41,577 nt of DNA from CALACW01 sp963627915 (GTDB lineage: Bacteria; Bacillota; Clostridia; Oscillospirales; Acutalibacteraceae), in NCBI GenBank assembly GCA_963627915.1, contig CAVGCY010000066.1, positions 1 to 41,577 on the forward strand. Direction: 5' to 3'. Within the stretch, counting starts at the first letter, position 1. Each line of letters starts with the position of its first letter. The translations under genes and the position numbers were made by a program. Positions 40,901 to 41,577 of this stretch are shown piece by piece. The notes below the pieces were generated by a model that worked only from the letters and a program-made list of their open reading frames with translations, made no database searches and had not been told where the DNA came from.

Positions 40901-41577
40901 AACCTACGAAACGTGTACATACGGCGGAATTGAAAAGAGAACATGTTCATACTGCGGACTTGTCGACACGACCGGAACAAGCGAAGCAACAGGACATGCG
41001 AAGAGTCCTCTTGATTCGGATTATGATGAATCGAACGACAAGATGGAGCTTATTTCATCTGTTAAAAATGTCTGCGGTGACGGAACAGTCGATACATATC
41101 AATGCACGCATATCGACAAAAATACAAACACACGCTGTGACTATACCGTTACAATAGGCGAAGCCACCGATCATACATTGGGCGATTACATTATCACCAA
41201 AGAACCAGGATGTACGGAAAACGGACTTCGCCACAGGGAATGTATAAACGGCGACTATTCAACCGAGGATGAAATAATCCCCGCAACAGGCCATGATTAC
41301 CATGAGTCGGAGAATGTTCCCGCGACATGCGTAAATGCGGGATATGTCATCATGGTATGTGCAAACGACGAATCGCACACCTACGAAAAATATACCTCTC
41401 AGCCTCTCGGTCACGAGTACGGCGAATGGTATGTCGTAACTCCCGCGACATATGAATCGACAGGACTTTTAAGACGCGACTGCGTACGCGGCGACGTATA
41501 CGAAACGCGTATAATCCCGATGAAAATAAGACACAAGGCGACATTCGTTGCCGACGGAGAGATAATAGCCGTCGTTG
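37917..41577 (+). CDS. Large secreted Amidase_6-type protein with about 15 Cys/His modules (3' end beyond window)
   Basis: An open frame of at least 1220 codons that runs off the right edge. It has a signal peptide (ILSFVLVCLMLFGVMPAGIE, cleavage near AQA-AG). A papain-fold amidase domain of the Amidase_6 type follows (AAAVEWAKAHVNDTWSCLYG, Cys73 in GTGDCANFVSQC, His154 in YAHSAIVID), then an SH3-like segment. From about residue 300 there are repeated modules of the form PTCxxxGxxxxxCxxCG...IPAxGH. They are interrupted (about 425-660) by a Tyr/Trp-rich region with YRYRDKRY and YYYWQWDNWSSWS motifs. The last visible module has lost its first Cys (PATYESTG). Probably a wall-associated hydrolase or adhesin. 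GGAGG precedes the ATG. The C-terminus is not visible. Confidence 0.88.
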   Translation, partial: MKSKVKKILSFVLVCLMLFGVMPAGIELPTKAQAAGVPGYNAAAAVEWAKAHVNDTWSCLYGRGYWEPGTGDCANFVSQCIYMGGVDQTDRWNHSGYLAHYSANSDGSWIRATQLHDYVVSIGGQDIVNPTVSQISPGDLIFYKSSPSSSGYAHSAIVIDVSGGKATVAAHTTKYICYTNDNFHLGFSGASTHLVKMYGGTCTDKKIRDFTVYTATGNSVLYSEPSVSSRRYFGFYAGEYTHVTETRNVNGELWGYAQGYGSYTGYVEGWVQISTLNYIGHQSTGPISHLMGDWYVKTQPTCSTKGVEERVCSRCGYTEQRYMAIGGAHKDIVPATCLESEYCAACGKILSDPLGHKMSGWIYDKEPTCLEKGTEKNICLRCGYKETRECDELGHDFTGYSDLPGCTTSGTSYYKCGRCDYSYIVESDWTAYSLIDPSDSAYSEFIGNSDLSKSRTEYRYRDKRYTTSNSSSLSGWTKYNTTYEYSSYGSTQGPVYSNPGSSELRNSWSENYISDYEKIHYYRYSRYETNDGKTGNDSYYPSTNSSKNWINYTYIDLTYKLTTPGATGTPSGAQGYKAFYNSSNYNDSSTGSYKSYWLEKEFDVDDTSKPIYSTRWYYQDRTKTYTYYYWQWDNWSSWSTSKPSSASDREIDTRTTYSFKQGALGHDWGDPVVVAPTCHDDGYTRRTCKRCGVTMDTNATKALGDLFGEWYLISDENASVKVYRRDCVRNCGCHCGCYETKTEEAECVYKPVQTVAPTCTEDGYTVYACTIHPDETVTNDIVPALGHEPDNNWYITKVPTCTEKGEEECKCVRHDDSTTCDKTFTRETDAYSHSMTKTEASAPTCLKEGNSEYWFCDRCNKYFADENGDNEIEKDSWIIPATGHKRTDENGEENWITELEASCGTTGLEALYCQNEWCDVTEECANCETEHHYLIDEREIEEITPDYVIIEHKDPTCVELGYDIWSCKNCIGTDHEHGWNDIIDLAPHQWGEPEITYETCTYGGIEKRTCSYCGLVDTTGTSEATGHAKSPLDSDYDESNDKMELISSVKNVCGDGTVDTYQCTHIDKNTNTRCDYTVTIGEATDHTLGDYIITKEPGCTENGLRHRECINGDYSTEDEIIPATGHDYHESENVPATCVNAGYVIMVCANDESHTYEKYTSQPLGHEYGEWYVVTPATYESTGLLRRDCVRGDVYETRIIPMKIRHKATFVADGEIIAVV

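Noticed and set aside
38800..41470. Cys modules as rubredoxin or zinc-ribbon enzymes
   Set aside because: They are short, repeated, extracellular and lack the conserved spacing and core of rubredoxins.
1..41577. CRISPR arrays, insertion sequences, prophage genes, rRNA genes
   Set aside because: No regularly spaced repeats, transposase or integrase motifs, phage structural proteins or rRNA sequence were seen on either strand.

Overview
The window looks like chromosomal DNA of an anaerobic, spore-forming, gut-type Clostridia bacterium, probably of the Oscillospiraceae or a related family. The evidence is Gram-positive gene order (SRP RNA - dnaX - ybaB - recR), a CwlD-type spore cortex amidase, ferredoxin-linked oxoacid metabolism, BspA-like leucine-rich repeat surface proteins, near-consensus sigma-A promoters and strong GGAGG/GGTGAT ribosome binding sites. 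Genus and species cannot be named from this sequence. One 10-base N gap (10936-10945) is an assembly join, so the order of genes across it is not proven.

Left part (1-5100): a lone, degenerate HisIE-like gene; an acyl-CoA synthetase divergent from a LytTR regulator; an FAD oxidoreductase of the geranylgeranyl-reductase superfamily, preceded by a possible leaderless small ORF. Next come two tRNA genes (5116-5289), the operon cwlD - radA - DUF6873 - 38-aa membrane peptide, a separately transcribed 41-aa amphipathic peptide, a cyclophilin lipoprotein coupled to a polyprenyl-phosphate sugar transferase, and a GPH-type sugar symporter. All of this except the LytTR gene lies on the minus strand.

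Middle part (12.7-23.3 kb, plus strand): SRP RNA, dnaX with a tail of repeated LPF motifs, ybaB, recR, a FGGY sugar kinase and an unknown gene. An operon follows with a second acyl-CoA synthetase paralogue, a four-subunit 2-oxoacid:ferredoxin oxidoreductase (delta, alpha, beta, gamma) and a small all-beta protein. The ligase could activate a carboxylic acid that the oxidoreductase reductively carboxylates to a 2-oxo acid; the reverse direction is also possible.

An AT-rich island (23.4-26.3 kb) is the best candidate for an undescribed system. It holds a DUF5685 protein with an Asp-rich motif, a cysteine-rich membrane protein, a VTE5/dolichol-kinase-like enzyme and a DUF92/VTE6-like enzyme. These lie in one operon behind a perfect TTGACA-N17-TATAAT promoter, divergent from a ribbon-helix-helix regulator whose likely operator overlaps that promoter. 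The pair of kinases suggests stepwise phosphorylation of an isoprenoid alcohol.

Right part (26.5-41.6 kb): two BspA-like LRR proteins that share an unusual CxCHK-helix-Cys tail, a membrane GDPD, a C39-like cysteine peptidase with an acyltransferase, a DUF4474 protein, a PanE-like reductase, queT behind a probable preQ1 riboswitch, a two-component system, and a very large secreted amidase with about 15 Cys/His modules that runs off the right end. I saw no insertion sequence, prophage, CRISPR array or rRNA.
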